This document shows positions 35,064 to 46,694 of a stretch of 64,000 nt of DNA, piece after piece (the stretch's first letter is position 1; every line of letters starts with the position of its first letter). The notes under the pieces were generated by a model that saw only the letters and a list, made by a program, of their open reading frames with translations, ran no database searches and was not told where the DNA came from. Made by a program: the position numbers and the translations under genes. The DNA comes from Mytilus edulis. Its lineage: Eukaryota; Mollusca; Bivalvia; Mytilida; Mytilidae. The stretch lies in the NCBI RefSeq assembly GCF_963676685.1, contig NC_092355.1, forward strand, positions 68,455,006-68,519,005. The letters are read 5' to 3'.

Positions 35064-36588
35064 AGGGGAGAGATTGTACGCTCTAGACGTCTCCTCAGGC
35101 CTTAGTCCGCCACTGCAACTACAACCTCTTCTTCTTCCAGGTAAGGGAGAGATTGTACGCTCTAGACGTCTCCTAAGGCCTGGGTCCGCTACTGCAACGA
35201 CAACCTCTTCTTCTTCCAGGTAAGGGAGAGATTGTACGCTCTAGACGTCTCCTCAGGCCTGGGTCCGCCACTGCAACGACAACCTCTTCTCCTTCCAGGT
35301 AAGGGAGAGATTGTACGCTCTAGGCGTCTCCTCAGGCCTGGGTCCGCCACTGCAACTACAACCTCTTTTTCTTCCAGGTAAGGGAGAGATTGTACGCTCT
35401 AGACGTCTCATCAGGCCTGGGTCCGCCACTGCAACGGAAACCTCTTCTTCTTCCAGGTAATTATATAAGGGAGAGATTGTACGCTCTAGACGTCTCCTCA
35501 GGCCTGGGTCCGCCACTGCAACGACAACCTCTTCTTTTTCCAGGTAAGGTAGAGATTGTACGCTCTAGACGTCTCCTGAGGCCTGGGTCCGCCACTGCAA
35601 CTACAACCTCTTCTTCTTCCAGGTAAGGGAGAGATTGTACGCTCTAGACGTCTCCTCAGGCCTGCGTCCGCCACTGCAACGGCAACCTTTTCTTCTTCCA
35701 GGTAAGGGAGAGATTGTACGCTCTAGACGTCTCCTCAGGCCTGGGTCCGCCACTGCAACGGTAACCTCTTTTTCTTCCAGGTAAGGGAGAGATTGTACGC
35801 TCTAGACGTCTCCTCAGGCCTGGGTCCGCCACTGCAACGACAACCCCTTCTACTTCCAGATAAAGGGAGAGATTGTACGCTCTAGACCATTGTAGACGTC
35901 TCCTCAGGCCTGGGTCCGCCACTGCAACTACAACCTCTTCTTCTTCCAGGTAAGGGAGAGATTGTACGCTCTAGACGTCTCCTCAGGCCTGGGTCCGTCA
36001 CTGCAACGGCAACCTTTTCTTCTTCCAGGTAAGGGAGAGATTGTACGCTCTAGACGCCTCCTCAGGCCTGGGTCCGCCACTGCAACGGCAACCTCTTCTT
36101 CTTCCAGGTAAGGGAGAGATTGTACGCTCTAGACGTCTCCTCAGGCCTGGGTCCGCCACTGCAACGGCAACCTCTTCTTCTTCCAGGTAAGGGAGAGATT
36201 GTACGCTCTAGACGTCTCCTCAGGCCTGGGTCCGCCACTGCGACGACAACCTCTTCTTCTTCCAGGTAAGTGAGAGATTGTACGCTCTAGACGTCTTCTC
36301 AGGCCTGGGTCCGCCACTGCAACTACAACCTCTTCTTCTTCCAGGTAAAGCAGAGATTGTACGCTCTAGACGTCTCCTCAGGCCTGGGTCCGCCACTGCA
36401 ACGGCAACCTCTTCTTCTTCCAGGTAAGGGAGAGATTGTACGCTCTAGACGTCTCCTCAGGTCTGGGTCCGCCACTGCAACGGCAACCTCTTCTTCTTCC
36501 AGGTAAGGGAGAGATTGTACGCTTTAGACGTCTCCTCAGGCCTGGGTCCGCCACTGTAATGACAACCTCTTCTTCTTCCAGGTAAGGA
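35064..36588. repeat. 79-bp satellite array, copy B (about 19 units)
   Basis: Same unit as 1956-3632, including the fused pyrimidine-tract-CAG|GTAAGG. Frames on both strands (for example 35390-35626, 35656-35922) are repeat by-products. Confidence 0.95.
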
Positions 36589-37339
36589 ACCGGATTCAAA
36601 ACTGAACGTGATTGGTTCCGTGCGAAAAAAAAACCAACTCATCTGACTTCAGATTGTCCGGAGAAACAACACCTGAAACGAGTTGTATATTATATTTTTC
36701 TTTATATCATATTATTTGTCATTAAATTTTCTTAAAGAATCAGTTTACAGATTTTGACCGGGTTATATGCTTTTTCGTGAATTTAAATGTTATTGTTCAA
36801 AAATGTGTTGCCAGAGTCACGCTAAGAAAGACTTCCGGTCAACTTTTCGGTAAAAAAAGCATATTTAAATATATAATGTTTTAATTTCATATGATAGTCT
36901 ATTACATTAACTTTCAAAATCAGTTTTATTTATTAATTTAGCTTCAGCGGTTCCAGAGATATTAGTTATAATACACCCACTTTTCACTTCCGCGTTTTCC
37001 ACTTCCGCGTTTTAGACCTTCCCGTATATTATACGCATCCATTTCGCGCCCCTGACAAAAATATGTTTCCTGTGAAAGAAAAAGTGAAACATACGATTTT
37101 GGAAAAAACCTAGTCAAAGATATATCAAGGTATTGTGAGAACACAGAGATTTTAATTAAGATAAAGGACGGACGTACATTAAGATAAAGTTGACCCATTT
37201 TTGTCTTGGTTCCTATCCGGGTCCGTTTGCCCAAATATTCACGTTCGCTCTCATTCGCACCCCACATGTTCGCATCAAAGGTTTTGTATTGAATAAGTTC
37301 GGAAGCTTTATTTTAATCGTCCTTTTGAAAGTGTATTTT

Positions 37340-38130
37340 TATGCTCCACCTCACCATGATAGTAGAGGGGCATTATGCAGTGGCGGATCCAGCCATATTT
37401 TTTAAAAAGGGGGTTCCCCAACACAGAGTAAAAAAGGGGGGGTTCAACTAAATGCTCCCATTCAAATGCATTGATTGGTAAAAAAAGGGGGGGTTTCAAC
37501 CCTCGTAACGCCGCTGGATCCGCCACTGTTATGTTTTCTTGTCTGTGGGTGCGTTCGTTCGTTCGTTCATTTGACGTCCGTTCATTTGTCTGCAACCGTT
37601 CAGCTGTTCAGGTTAAAGTTTTTGGTCAAGGAAGTTTTTGATGAAGCTGAAGTCCAATCAACTTGAAACTTAGTACACTTGTTGCTTTAAGCAATATGAT
37701 ATGATCTTTCTAATTTTAAAGCCAAATTAGACTTTTGACCCCAATTTCACGGTCCACTGAACATAGAAATGAAAGTGGGAGTTTCAGGTTAAAGTTTTTA
37801 GTCAAGGTAGTTTTTGATGAAGCTGAAGTCCAATCAACTTGAAACTTAATACACTTGTTGCTTGTGATATGAGCTTTCTAATTTTAAAGCCAAATTAGAC
37901 TTTTGACCCCAATTTCACGGTCCACTGAACATAGAAAATGAAAGGGGGAGTATCAGGTTAAAGTTTTTGGTCAAGGTAGTTTTTGATGAAGCTGAAGTCC
38001 AATCAACTTTAAACTAAGTACTGCTTATGATATGATCTTTCTAATTTTAAAGCCAAATTAGACTTTTGACCCCAATTTCACGGTTACTAAACATAGAAAA
38101 TGAAAGTTGGAGTTTCAGATTAAAGGGGCA
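37340..38130 (+). mobile_element. Helentron-like element, partial, copy B
   Basis: Counterpart of 4370-5150, with three 'caggttaaagttttt' units and the same MITE insertion (37379-37529). Confidence 0.55.
37379..37529. mobile_element. Small TIR element (MITE), copy B
   Basis: CAGTGGCGGATCCAG at the start and its inverse CTGGATCCGCCACTG at the end. Same insertion as at 4420-4565, so it predates the duplication. Confidence 0.75.
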
Positions 38131-38750
38131 CTAGCTGTCAAATTCATGGTCACCGATTTGACTCAAATTCTCATATTTGATTTATAACAATGTAAAACAT
38201 TTATCCAAACTATCAAAAGTCTAAAATTAACAGTTTACAGAGCAAGGGGTAGTCAGATAATAAATAGATATGTTTCATGTGTATTTTAGTCCAGACGCCA
38301 TCTAATTACCTATCGATTTGACCTCAGATGACCAAATAAGAGATGTAAACATTAATAAAGATATGACTTGATTAAACCAACACGTGCAATTGGATTTTTA
38401 TAGGTCTGTTTTGTTTTAGTTTATAGATTAAAAATAGATGTTTCTCATTGCTTTAACCGTATAAGAATGATTTTATGTGCATCGAAATTATTTACCGTAG
38501 TTTCACTTTCATTGTTGACATTCTTTTTCTTTAAATAACCAGTACACGTACAATGCATGCGTTTTAAGTCTCTAGCTGTGGTTAAATTGAAGTTCACATG
38601 AATACGGATTTAAAGAGGTCAACTCATTCACTTGCAAGTGAATTACTAATTATCCATGTTTCTTAGGCCAACATGGCCAAATAAAAATATATGTGTGGTT
38701 CCAGTAACCCTACTGTCCCTATTTTTTCGGCTTAAAAACAGCCTACCCTA

Positions 38751-39292
38751 AGGCCTAAATTAAAATATTGTTTGTTTGCCCTTTTTCGACCCTATGTTTT
38801 GAAACAGGGTAGGTACAATGTAGGTAGGTAAAATATTTTATTTTTCTTTCCCAAAAAATAACTTAGCTCGGTACATTTTTTGTCATGGGTAGGCAGGTAG
38901 GTATAATATTTTATTTTATAGATACAAAATCTACATGATGTCATTTTTGTCTGTATTGCTTTTGTTTAAGTATGTTTTTGCTAATAAGTTTCTAGGACTA
39001 TTAGTATAATAGTCCCAAGTTTTGAAGAAAAAAAATATCATGTAGAATGTGTCATGTCAAACGCTCATGTGATACCAAACGGACTAGATCTTGTACAGAA
39101 AAGATAAAACCTGAGACTTCCGGTAAAAAAGTTTTGAGCGGGAAATACAAATATAAGATTTTTGGAAGGAACAAAAAATAAAATAAAATAATATCTTGCT
39201 GGTAAGCACAAATAAAAGATTTTCAGGCGGAACGAGTTTATAGGGTCGGTCGGTAAAGGGCAAACAAACAATATTTTAATTTAAGCCACAAG
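38751..39292. mobile_element. ~0.55-kb GGCCTAAA-type TIR element, copy B
   Basis: Bounded by 'ggcctaaattaaaatattg' and its inverse 'aatattttaatttaagcc', with 'ggtcgg' motifs inside the ends. The interior includes a 100-bp piece equal to 6748-6849, the outer part of the large inverted-repeat arm. The minus-strand frame 39065-39271 lies inside it and is not a gene. Confidence 0.55.
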
Positions 39293-39940
39293 ATTTTATT
39301 GTCATTTTTCATTAAGCACTGTTAAAGTCAGAATGTTGCTCCCATAGACTCAATGTAAAAAAAAACCATAAAATAAAAAAAATCCCTACCTACAATGTAC
39401 CTACCCTAACTTTTTTCAGATATAATCAGTGATCTGGAAGGGTTTTTCCCTATGGGCCAAGGGCCCCTCAGGGTTGACTAAAACCTGGGTTATATGAGTA
39501 TTGCCCAGCCCAGGGGGAAATACTGGGAAAACCCGGGTTTTATTGGGTTTTACTGGGTAATACTGGGCAATACTGGGTAATATAGAATACAGGCCTGAAT
39601 TTTAAAGAGGATTCATTTATCAAACACATTTAGTATATGTACGTATACCTACAGGTTACAATTTTTATTCAAAAACTGCTGCAAAATTGTCCTTTACATG
39701 TCATTTCATTGGTTGGTTTGCTGTTAGGTTTCTGTCCCATTGATGTCAACCAATTTCCTACTTTCCTAATGTTTTACACATATAAACAAATATATTTCAT
39801 TTGTGATGCACAACAGCATGAACAGTGCTAAGTAAGAATCATATATTAGCTAACAAGAAATACTTCAATATTTATTGGGATCATCAGGGCAAGTAAATTT
39901 TTTTCTGGACAAGTAAAATTTTAGGTTTCACTTGCCGGGG

Positions 39941-40137
39941 GACAAGTGCTCACAACAAATATTTTCACACCCCTGCCAGGGACAAGTGCTCACAACAAAT
40001 ATTTCCACACCCCTGCCAGGGACAAGTGCTCACAACAAATATTTCCACACCCCTGCCAGGGACAAGTGCTCACAACAAATATTTCCACACCCCTGCCAGG
40101 GACAAGTGCTCACAATAAATATTTCCACACCTCTGAC
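39941..40137. repeat. 40-bp tandem repeat (about 5 units)
   Basis: The unit 'gacaagtgctcacaacaaat' plus 'atttccacacccctgccagg' starts at 39941, 39981, 40021, 40061 and 40101. Overlapping frames on both strands are by-products. Confidence 0.95.
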
Positions 40138-40139
40138 AA

Positions 40140-42457
40140 GTATACATATGGACCATAATTTGGTATTCGGCCTTTGGTTTCTTTTTGTATCCTTTTTTAT
40201 AAGTTCTAAAATTTTAACTTTTATTTTGTGGGTTGTGTTGGTGTTAGAATAGTATGAATGGAACAATTGAGTTTTTTCGAGAAAAAATTAATACATTTTG
40301 ATTCACCGTTTACGTGACAGGAAACCAAACAGGAAACCAATCTTTATTTTCTTTATTTTGCACAATATAATTCAAAAGGCATAAATAAACACCATTACTA
40401 GTGTTACTTGCTTCATGTTAATATTTAAAATCTATTTTCAATGTTATATTAAAGTTTTTTTTAAACGTGACAGGAAACCATAAGAAACCGAAAGCATTTT
40501 TTTAGTTTTATTTTATTGCAAAATCTGCTTAAAATAATCTGAACAGTATACTTTTTCTTAAAATCCATCTTAAATGTAACAGTATTATAAAACTCCTAAA
40601 TATGTGCTTGTTTTGAAAACAATTAGTACAATTTATTCAGAAATTTCCATATTTCTTCATTGATACAGGATACCATAATCGTTGTATCTTGATGTTTTGG
40701 CCAAAAAAATATATTTATATTTGGTTTTGAAATTCCAGTGTTATATAAAATTTATTCCAAATCATTGGCAATGTAAAATTCTTTAAATTCAGTAAAGAAA
40801 AAAACTTTTAACTTGGAATTAAAATCTTTAAAATAGGCACCATGTGATATTTGTGACCTGTACACCATCTACATGGTTTCCACATTTTAACCTACTTTAG
40901 TGGGCTAAAATCAATAAAGTACTTCCTTTCAAGTCATGCCTGGTAAAAGTTTACTTTTCCTTTGACAAGTTTATTGCGTTTCTGAAAAGTGTTTGCAGAA
41001 CATGAATAAAAAAAAATAATTAAAAATTGTGACAAAGTTACCAACTTTGTACATTCCTAGTGTAACGGTATATTAACATGCATTTTTCATTTAATTATCT
41101 TTATTCACCTAAAATATCCAGTAATATTTACTGCTGAAGCAAAATCAATCCAACGAACATCGGCACCATGATAAGAGACGTAATTTCAATTGAATTTTCC
41201 AAGGACCCTTTACATCGTTATTGGGAAACGTAGTGTGTTTAAACGTCGGTCAAATTTGAAATCGATTTTGTCAAGTCATTGGGCATTTATTTTCACACAA
41301 GATCGTATGTAACATTGTGCACATAGGAATAATAATAGACCCCCGGCGCAATCTCTTTGAAAATTGTATTTTCCTTTTTTAAACAAGTCGAAACAAGTCT
41401 ACAGATTATGTTTGCTAACATCCCGTTGGAAACAAAAACAATGTTTAGACCTAGTATTTCGTACATCCGGCCGTAATGGCGTTATCACATGTTAGTCACA
41501 TGTTTCACGTATGACCGGAAATGATTAGAACTTAAGGACAAAAACAATTTTAATAAATAACTGGACTTCTGTTTCGTGTGAAATGTAACGCATAACGATA
41601 ACGTCATTTTCTTACTTAATTATTACGAAGATCAAAACAAGAATGTAAATCATCTCTGATTTACCTGTTTGAACATCTCGCGAGAGTTCATATTTGCATA
41701 TTGTTTTTAAGAATTCTATTACAACAAAGCAGATTACATCATCTAAAATTTGCGTTACGAAATCGGACACAAAAATCACGCCACTGTTCTTACATCTGCT
41801 ACATAAATACTTATAGTTCTCGACATTTTCTTCTCACTATTCTTATTGGTCGATGTTCTTTGTTATTTGAAAGCAAAAGTTACGAATTTGCCGGTGACGA
41901 TTATCTATAAATCAGTCAGCGTTATGCTCTTCGGAAGCAAAAAGTAACGCGAGAAACGACACAAAAATACGGTTGTAGAATCTTTGAAATTCGTATATTT
42001 CAATTTTTTTCTAGGGAAGAGTAGCATACACTTGTATGTTAATAAAAATAATGGCATCTTTAGATGTAGTTACGACTTTTCTTACAGTAATTCAAATTTT
42101 ATCACTTTTCTATAGTTATAGGAAACGGAGCCCAATAGCAAATTATGGTCCATATTCAGAAATAGTTCAACTGATATTGATATAAATGTGAAGAACTGAA
42201 ATTGAGCTATTTTATATTTTCAGTTTAAAGATCTACTGTTCGTTTTATTTGATTCAAGTCCAGTCAATTTATTACTTAGTAAAGGTAATTTAATATTATA
42301 GTCAAATTGTATTGGATCGTTAAGTTTTTTATTTTATCGAATGAAATTCAGAAATATATTTCAATTGTAAATGATAAAATTATTAAAGGAGAGATAATCA
42401 AGAGCTAGCTGGTTCATTCTAAGTAGCATTTCACCAGTGCTTTTTTTTAAATTCTCT
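40140..42457. other. Long interval without a recognised gene
   Basis: Two diverged direct copies of a ~160-bp block containing 'cgtgacaggaaacca' lie near 40310 and 40465. CpG-richer sequence at 41460-41960 ('catccggccgtaatggcg', 'cgcgagagttcatatttg') could be promoter-like, but no exon was recognised. Confidence 0.4.
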
Positions 42458-42461
42458 TTAA

Positions 42462-43180
42462 GGTGGTACCTAACACTTTAACTAAATTTAATTTGGCTCA
42501 TTTAATTTTCTTAATATTTTGACAAATTATTTACTTTGACCCTTTGACAAAAATATAAAAATTTCAAAAAATTTGAACCAACCGTTTAATCAGAAAAATT
42601 ACACTGGTTATATATATGTCGTGTACAAGTTACGATTTTGTACAGGTTATAACATGTACAAAAATGTTGTACATGTTATAACTTGTATAATGCAAAAATA
42701 CAAGTTATAACATGTACAAAAGTACCTCATACATGTTATAACCTGTACAAAATATTGCTTAAAAATGGTTTTAACTTGTACAAAATTTAAGATAAATCTT
42801 AATGAAGTAAAATATACATTTAAATTCACCAATGCATAAAGAACAACAAGAAATAGGCCAGAACGTGTCTTTTTCTGTAGAGGACAATGATCACAAAGTG
42901 TCAGAAATATATGATTCATGACTTATGTTCGCAAAATGTGTTTTCATGTAATTGTATGTTTTATGCAGTCCATCATGGCTTAAATAAGTGTGACACTATT
43001 TACTAAAAGCTTACATTTTCTCAATGACAATTACATTAGATATTAGTTACTAAATAGCAGTTTGACAAACACTTATTTTGATCATTGAGAAGCTTGATAC
43101 TCCCTTATAAACACAATGTCATTAAAACATTCTGCTGATTTTACAGAGTTATCTCCCTGTAGTGTCAGGTATGTACCATC
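42462..43180. mobile_element. TIR element flanked by TTAA (719 bp)
   Basis: TTAA|ggtggtacctaacac at the left and 'atgtaccatc|TTAA' at the right give inverted ends with a TTAA duplication, as in piggyBac-type MITEs. There is no transposase frame. It contains the palindromic cluster at 42615-42790 and the block 'gattttacagagttatctcc'. Confidence 0.6.
42615..42790. repeat. Alternating-orientation 'tacatgttataacttgtac' repeats
   Basis: About six 19-20-bp copies, both as 'acatgttataacttgta' and as the inverse 'acaagttataacatgta'. They can fold into several hairpins. Confidence 0.8.
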
Positions 43181-43554
43181 TTAAACAGGATTAACATTTT
43201 ATAAATAAATTGGAAACAAAAAATAACCTGACATAATTTATACAAAATGAAGTGCATTTGTTAGTGAAAACTAAACAAAACATTACAATCAATTCATTAC
43301 AATGTGAGTTGCTTAAAGAGTAAGAATTTTTAAGAAGCCACTTGTGGTGTAGGAATGACAGATTGGATGTTAATGTCAATGAGACAGCAACTCTTCAATG
43401 AAAACATTGTATTCAACCATTGGAAACTATCTTTAAATTAGAACTATCACTGAGTTTGTACTTACAATAATGAGCAACACAAGTGCCACATGTGGAGCAC
43501 CTGAGATAACCCCTATTTTTTTATGGGTTTCCTGTCACTCAGTCTTTAATTTTT

Positions 43555-44309
43555 AGCTCACCTGGCCCTTCGGGCCAAGTGAGCTTTTCTCATCACTTGT
43601 CGTCCGTCATCCGTCGACTTTAACTTTTTACATTTTGAACTTCTTTTAGAGAACCACTGAATGGAATGAAACCAAACATGGCATGCATGTTCCATATGAG
43701 GTGCTGACCAAGTGTTGTTACTTTGTAGCCGATCCATTATTTAAGATGGCCGCCTGCGGGGGACTTAGTTTAAAATAGGACCCTATGGGAAATGCATACA
43801 AATGACTTCTTTTAGAGAACCACTAAATGGAATGAAACCAAACATGACATGAATGTTCCTTATGAGGTGCTGACCAAGTGTTGTTACTTTGTAGCCGATC
43901 CATTATCTAAGATGGCCGCCAGCGGGGGACTTAGTTTAACATAGGACCCTATGGGAAATGCATACAAATGACTTCTTTTAGAGAACCACTAAATGGTATA
44001 AAACAAAACATAGCATGAATGTTCCTTATGAGATGCTGACCAATTGTTGTTACTTTGTCGCAATTGCAACATCCAAGATGGCTGCCAGTGGGGGGACTTA
44101 GTTTAACATAGGACACTATGAGAAATGCATACAAGTCTTCTTCTAAAGAACCACTGAATTGAATGAAATCAAACATAGCATGAATGTACCTTTCCTTATG
44201 AGGTGCCGGCCAAGTGTTGTTACTTTTAGCCAAATTTTATATTTTTTTATATGATTTCAAAAACCCAAGTAGAATCAGGTGAGTGATACAGGCTCTTGAG
44301 AGCCCCTAG
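43555..44309 (+). mobile_element. Helentron-like element, AGCTCACCTGGCC family
   Basis: The 5' hairpin is 'agctcacctggcccttcggg' followed by 'ccaagtgagct'. Three and a half internal ~167-bp units (starts 43638, 43804, 43970 and 44137) carry 'taagatggccgccagcggg'. The 3' end has subterminal 'caggtgagtgata', a hairpin (ggctcttgagagcc) and CCTAG|T. This family is very common in molluscs. The frame 43949-44233 is a by-product. Confidence 0.75.
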
Positions 44310-44394
44310 TAAATTTTGTGTTTTGTGTACTGTTGTTTGTCTTTTTCTTTTTTAGCCATATTTTTATTTTGAACATCTATTATTTGTATTTATT

Positions 44395-44485
44395 AGATCC
44401 TTGTCCAGTCAATGTAATCTTTGTACAGTCAAGTTGTCATTATAGTCAATGTGATCCTTGTACAGTCAAGTTACTATTATAGGTA
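44395..44485. repeat. Short direct repeats 'ttgtacagtcaagtt'
   Basis: 'gtcaatgtgatccttgtaca' and variants occur two to three times. Confidence 0.6.
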
Positions 44486-44534
44486 AGTGTACATTATGTG
44501 TGAACTATATAGGATCAATTACTATTGAAATTTG

Positions 44535-44895
44535 TTTCAAATGTAAAATGTTCAAACTCTATAGGGGGAGATAATGTAAAATGTTCAAACTCTATAAGCA
44601 TGGTAAGGGGAGATAATGTAAAATGTTCAAACTCTATAGGGGGAGATAATGTTAAATGTTCAAACTCTATAGGGGGAGATAATGTTAAATGTTCAAACTC
44701 TATAAGGGGAGATAATGTAAAATATTCAAACTCTATAAGGGGAGATAATGTTAAATGTTCAAACTCTATAAGGGGAGATAAGGTAACTGTAAAATGTTTA
44801 AACTCTATAAGGGGAGATCAGGTAACTGTAAAATGTTTAAACTCTATATGGGGAGATAATGTAAAATGTTCAAACTCTATAAGGGGAGATAATCA
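44535..44895 (+). repeat. 33-bp minisatellite (about 11 units) with an open frame
   Basis: The unit 'aaatgttcaaactctatagg' plus 'gggagataatgta' is 33 bp, so one frame stays open (44525-45013) and reads an 11-residue repeat, SIGGDNVKCSN. Two units carry a 6-bp insertion that keeps the frame. No ATG-bearing exon context or domain supports a gene. Confidence 0.85.
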
Positions 44896-44899
44896 ACAT

Positions 44900-45530
44900 A
44901 TAGTTTTTACATTCAAAATACCACCAATGTTTTTTTATAGTAAACAAGACACAAAGAATGTGATGACATCATTACAATGTTATTTGTCTTCAAATATAAG
45001 AGCATTGAACTAGTGCTATAGAAAAATAAAGTGAGATATATATAATGAGCAACCCAACAAAGCAAGAATGGAGATGTGTACAGGTTAATATATAGTCAAC
45101 GATTCAAAAATAACCTCATATGATAAGGTCTTTATTTTTATTAAGCAGGCCATTAAATTTAGGATTTAATTGCACATTATACCTTTTTTTTTTTGTTGGT
45201 TTGGTTTGGTTTAACGCCCTCACATGGTGACCCCCTATGGATTTGGTTAGTGAATTTCATATGGGTTCTTGACCTCTGTGTCTATTGTTAATAGTGACGT
45301 CATCTATTGATGTTGTTGTATTTCGTTGTTTATTTTTGGAAAGTTTGCTATAGCTTGCTATTGCTACTTTCCTTAGGCGTCTGCCTCAAACTTCCTGTTG
45401 ACAGATTATCGCAATATATTCTGCTACGAGATGGTGTAGTACTAGTGTTTGAGTTCTGATTCTTGGAAGATTCTTTTAAAATTTTGAGTAACTACTGTTT
45501 TGAATGAAAAGATTACAGCTTGAATAAAAA
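44900..45530. other. Interval without a recognised gene
   Basis: Includes 'taacgccctcacatggtgac' near 45212 and other sequence with no clear frame. Confidence 0.4.
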
Positions 45531-45538
45531 AGAAATGA

Positions 45539-45787
45539 ATGTTCACCGACGATTCAGATGAATTTAACTTCATTTTCAAAAATGAGTATCACAAACACTA
45601 CTTTGCGGATCTGCCATGCGCTGAAGAGAAAATCACAAGAAATCTACGCGAGATTACGTTTTCATTCATTCAAGAATATTTCATGAATGAACATTTTCCC
45701 GCTCTACTTTTACCTGTTTACTATATGTACGTACGTAAACGTGGTAAAATCCCGAGTGTATCGAAAGAATCGGGAATGACTGATTAA
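45539..45787 (+). CDS. Hypothetical 82-residue protein
   Basis: An ATG frame reads MFTDDSDEFNFIFKNEY, then ADLPCAEEKITRNLREITFS and HFPALLLPVYYMYVRKRGK. It is not in a tandem repeat and has a varied, protein-like composition with a hydrophobic stretch near residues 54-64. I do not recognise it. It may be a single-exon gene, an exon, or a fossil. A competing ATG four bases upstream is in another frame and closes quickly. Confidence 0.35.
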   Translation: MFTDDSDEFNFIFKNEYHKHYFADLPCAEEKITRNLREITFSFIQEYFMNEHFPALLLPVYYMYVRKRGKIPSVSKESGMTD

Positions 45788-45899
45788 AATGCGAGAACAA
45801 GTTGACATTTTGACCAAGCTGTCGGATAATTGAAAAGTGATAACGGTTTGTTTGTTTGCTCTGGTTTAAACAAAACACAGGTGAAAGAATATAAAATAC

Positions 45900-46690
45900 T
45901 CAATAATTATATCATATGTCTAACGTCTCACGCCAAGGACGAGTAAAGGTAAATACTCGCTTTGATTAAACAAAAATTTAAAAATGCATTGTTTTTGTCT
46001 AAACATGGATCGAAAAATTTTGATGCCAAAAATCATTTGAAAACTTAATTCCCTTATTTAATTACTAATTGTTTCACATTCCAATGTGGATATGAGGAAC
46101 TTTACTCGTTCAGCATGCTCAAGTGGATCAAACTTACAGCAGAAAAACTTTGACCCAACATCAGTTCTTCTTCAGTCTTCTTCCAATAATTTACATTATA
46201 CCACTTCTGGTGTATTATTGTAAATTTGTATCATATAGCATCCGTATTAAAAGCAACCGAGTCAGCATCTACTTCTTCCAATATTATAGCTCAGGGTATC
46301 AAGACAAGTTCTGTAGAAATGATTAAGGCTCATGATGTGTAACCTTTGGCTAAAATAAAATTGAGAATGGAAATGGGGAAAAAATTTGGCTAAAATGGCT
46401 GCATCAATTTCACCTCAAAATTTAGATAGATGACAGACAAACCTGTGCATCTTGAAAAGTTTGAAGGCATACCATGCCCTATATACATAGATTTCAATTG
46501 CATTGTCATCCAAACACAGAGGCAATGATTACCTTAATATATCAAATGAATGACTTAAAACAAAAATTCTCAAATGTTATTTACTCATAAGACAATGCTT
46601 AATTTCACAACAGCAACTAACATGTGTTACAGGTTATAAGCACCTCTATGAATCTAGTGATTATAAACTTTTTATTCCTGTGGTCATACT
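45900..46690. other. Interval without a recognised gene
   Basis: AT-rich; no repeat family recognised. Confidence 0.4.
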
Positions 46691-46694
46691 GCTG

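Larger units (their letters stand above)
34540..39840. repeat. Segmental duplication, copy B (short version)
   Basis: Direct homologue of 1260-12719. It lacks about 70 bp near 34747 and the material equal to 6065-6747 and 6850-12035. At the second junction (about 39155) both copies share 'aatat', a microhomology. Confidence 0.9.

Noticed and set aside
36962-37267. 101-codon minus-strand frame, also in copy A
   Set aside because: Its length differs between the copies, it spans a repeat border, and no domain is recognised.
41460-41960. CpG-richer promoter or first exon
   Set aside because: No start codon context, exon or transcript evidence could be tied to it; noted only as promoter-like.
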